A DNA stretch of 7,025 bases from JAVBLQ01 sp031553435 (GTDB taxonomy: Bacteria > Bacteroidota > Bacteroidia > Bacteroidales > Azobacteroidaceae), in contig JAVBLQ010000079.1 in the NCBI GenBank assembly GCA_031553435.1, positions 1-7,025 of the forward strand, in the 5' to 3' direction. Position 1 is the stretch's first letter; every line of letters begins with the position of its first letter. The notes beneath the pieces were generated by a model that was given only the letters and a program-made list of their open reading frames with translations, was not told the DNA's origin and ran no database searches. Below are positions 6,616-7,025 of this stretch, in pieces. A program made the position numbers and the translations under genes.

Positions 6616-6624
6616 ACACCCAAC
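6616..6624 (-). repeat. Upstream cassette-boundary motif (GTTGGGTGT)
   Basis: The minus strand reads AGTTGGGTGTCATAC just upstream of the aspartyl-protease gene. Site D on the plus strand reads AGTTGGGTGTTCGTAC just beyond that gene's stop. The gene is thus bounded by a 10-nt inverted repeat. GTTGGGT is an exact GTTRRRY core. No full attC-like palindrome accompanies it on the upstream side. Confidence 0.55.
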
Positions 6625-6633
6625 TAGATTATA

Positions 6634-6692
6634 GCTGTAACTATTTATGTTTTCTATTACAGCAACCATCCCAAATTGGAATGATTGCTGTA
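6634..6692. repeat. Overlapping inverted repeats (alternative hairpins)
   Basis: GCTGTAA (6634-6640), TTACAGCAA (6657-6665) and TTGCTGTA (6685-6692) share one 7-8-nt stem element, so the middle copy can pair with either neighbour. The right-hand hairpin extends through CAT/ATG and CCAA/TTGG to nearly 18 nt per arm with two mismatches. A T-rich tract follows on the plus strand, but no plus-strand gene precedes it. It may terminate or stabilise the 3' end of the ATPase transcript. Confidence 0.45.
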
Positions 6693-6740
6693 CCTTTTGT
6701 GTTGTTTTTATTTTTTTTTTGCAAACTGTCTTTTTTGTTT

Positions 6741-7025
6741 TTAATACAAAAACCCAAATAGCCAAAGTGGTATTTTGTTCGCAAAACCTGTTTCGATATT
6801 GTCGGCTGCTATATATGCATTCTCGACATTTTTTATTTGAGAATTACTCTTATTTTTTCCGCCAACTTCAAAAACCATACTGCCGTCAATTGTAAAATCG
6901 CCGTTTTCTGCGGTATTGACCTTATGTTTTGTACGCAACTGATTGGCAAAAAAAGTTTCATGTACATTGCCAATATTGATATTTTGAAATGCCAAAGAAT
7001 TTATAATATTGGCATTTTCAAGATA
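6741..7025 (-). CDS. AAA family ATPase with DUF4143 tail, C-terminal part
   Basis: The reading frame is open to the right edge with no start codon needed: the window begins in frame at YLENANIINSLAF and continues for 94 residues to a TAA at 6741-6743. The segment INIGNVHETFFANQLR, then DFTIDGSMVFEVGGK, IKNVENAYIAADNIETGFANKIP and a final LWLFGFLY are the typical C-terminal pattern of Bacteroidota AAA ATPases carrying a DUF4143 domain. In complete proteins (usually around 370-400 residues) the N-terminal half has Walker A and B motifs, which would lie beyond this window. The cellular role of the family is poorly known. It lies outside the gene/site alternation, 116 nt upstream of the boundary motif, and may mark the chromosomal flank or another cassette. 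Confidence 0.75.
   Translation of the reverse strand, partial: YLENANIINSLAFQNINIGNVHETFFANQLRTKHKVNTAENGDFTIDGSMVFEVGGKNKSNSQIKNVENAYIAADNIETGFANKIPLWLFGFLY

Noticed and set aside
6597..6623. TTG start nine codons upstream for the protease lipoprotein
   Set aside because: It would place GVIQKNNT before the leader and lies in the boundary motif; the ATG at 6596 gives a proper lipoprotein signal.
1..7025. Integron integrase, tRNA or rRNA genes
   Set aside because: No tyrosine-recombinase motifs were seen in any supported reading frame, and no cloverleaf or rRNA-like sequence was found.

Overview
The window looks like Bacteroidota (Bacteroidetes) DNA. Its genes are AT-rich, export signals end in 'AQ' or a lipobox, and the genes include an energy-transducer TonB domain, a retropepsin-like/PDZ lipoprotein, a KilA-N remnant and an AAA ATPase with a DUF4143-type tail. 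Two possible promoters match the Bacteroidetes -7 box TAnnTTTG. I do not recognise the species. Every supportable gene lies on the minus strand, so the region is transcribed from right to left.

From right to left the layout is: (1) the C-terminal 94 residues of an AAA/DUF4143 ATPase, 6741-7025; (2) a 9-nt boundary motif, 6616-6624; (3) an aspartyl-protease/PDZ lipoprotein, 5418-6596; (4) GC-rich palindromic site D, 5273-5408; (5) a 169-aa PD-(D/E)XK nuclease-like protein, 4629-5138, and a small ORF, 4374-4598; (6) site C, 4301-4394; (7) a decayed KilA-N gene, 3881-4229; (8) site B, 3733-3870; (9) a 485-aa lipoprotein, 2233-3690, with an open in-frame tail down to 2104; (10) site A, 1953-2089; (11) a 559-aa TonB-domain protein, 162-1841, followed 4 nt later by an exported protein cut by the left edge, 1-157.

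The main observation is that unrelated, same-strand genes alternate with four related palindromic sites of about 95-140 bp. Each site ends in short complementary boxes resembling integron attC R boxes (RYYYAAC / GTTRRRY). Stop codons or reading-frame ends lie 9-14 nt before three of the sites, and the fourth ORF runs into its site. For two genes the box just upstream of the gene is the complement of the far box beyond it, as expected if each gene and its attC once closed into a circle. I interpret this as part of an integron gene-cassette array. No integron integrase is visible, so it could be a cluster lacking an integrase (CALIN) or the inside of a longer array. The box consensus is imperfect and does not settle the array's orientation.

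Several passengers look damaged. The KilA-N gene has a frameshift and an apparent internal deletion, the lipoprotein has an in-frame TGA followed by 42 open codons, and the small ORF lacks an ATG. The genes do not form one pathway. They look like independently acquired accessory functions: envelope proteins, a nuclease-like protein and a phage-type KilA-N gene.
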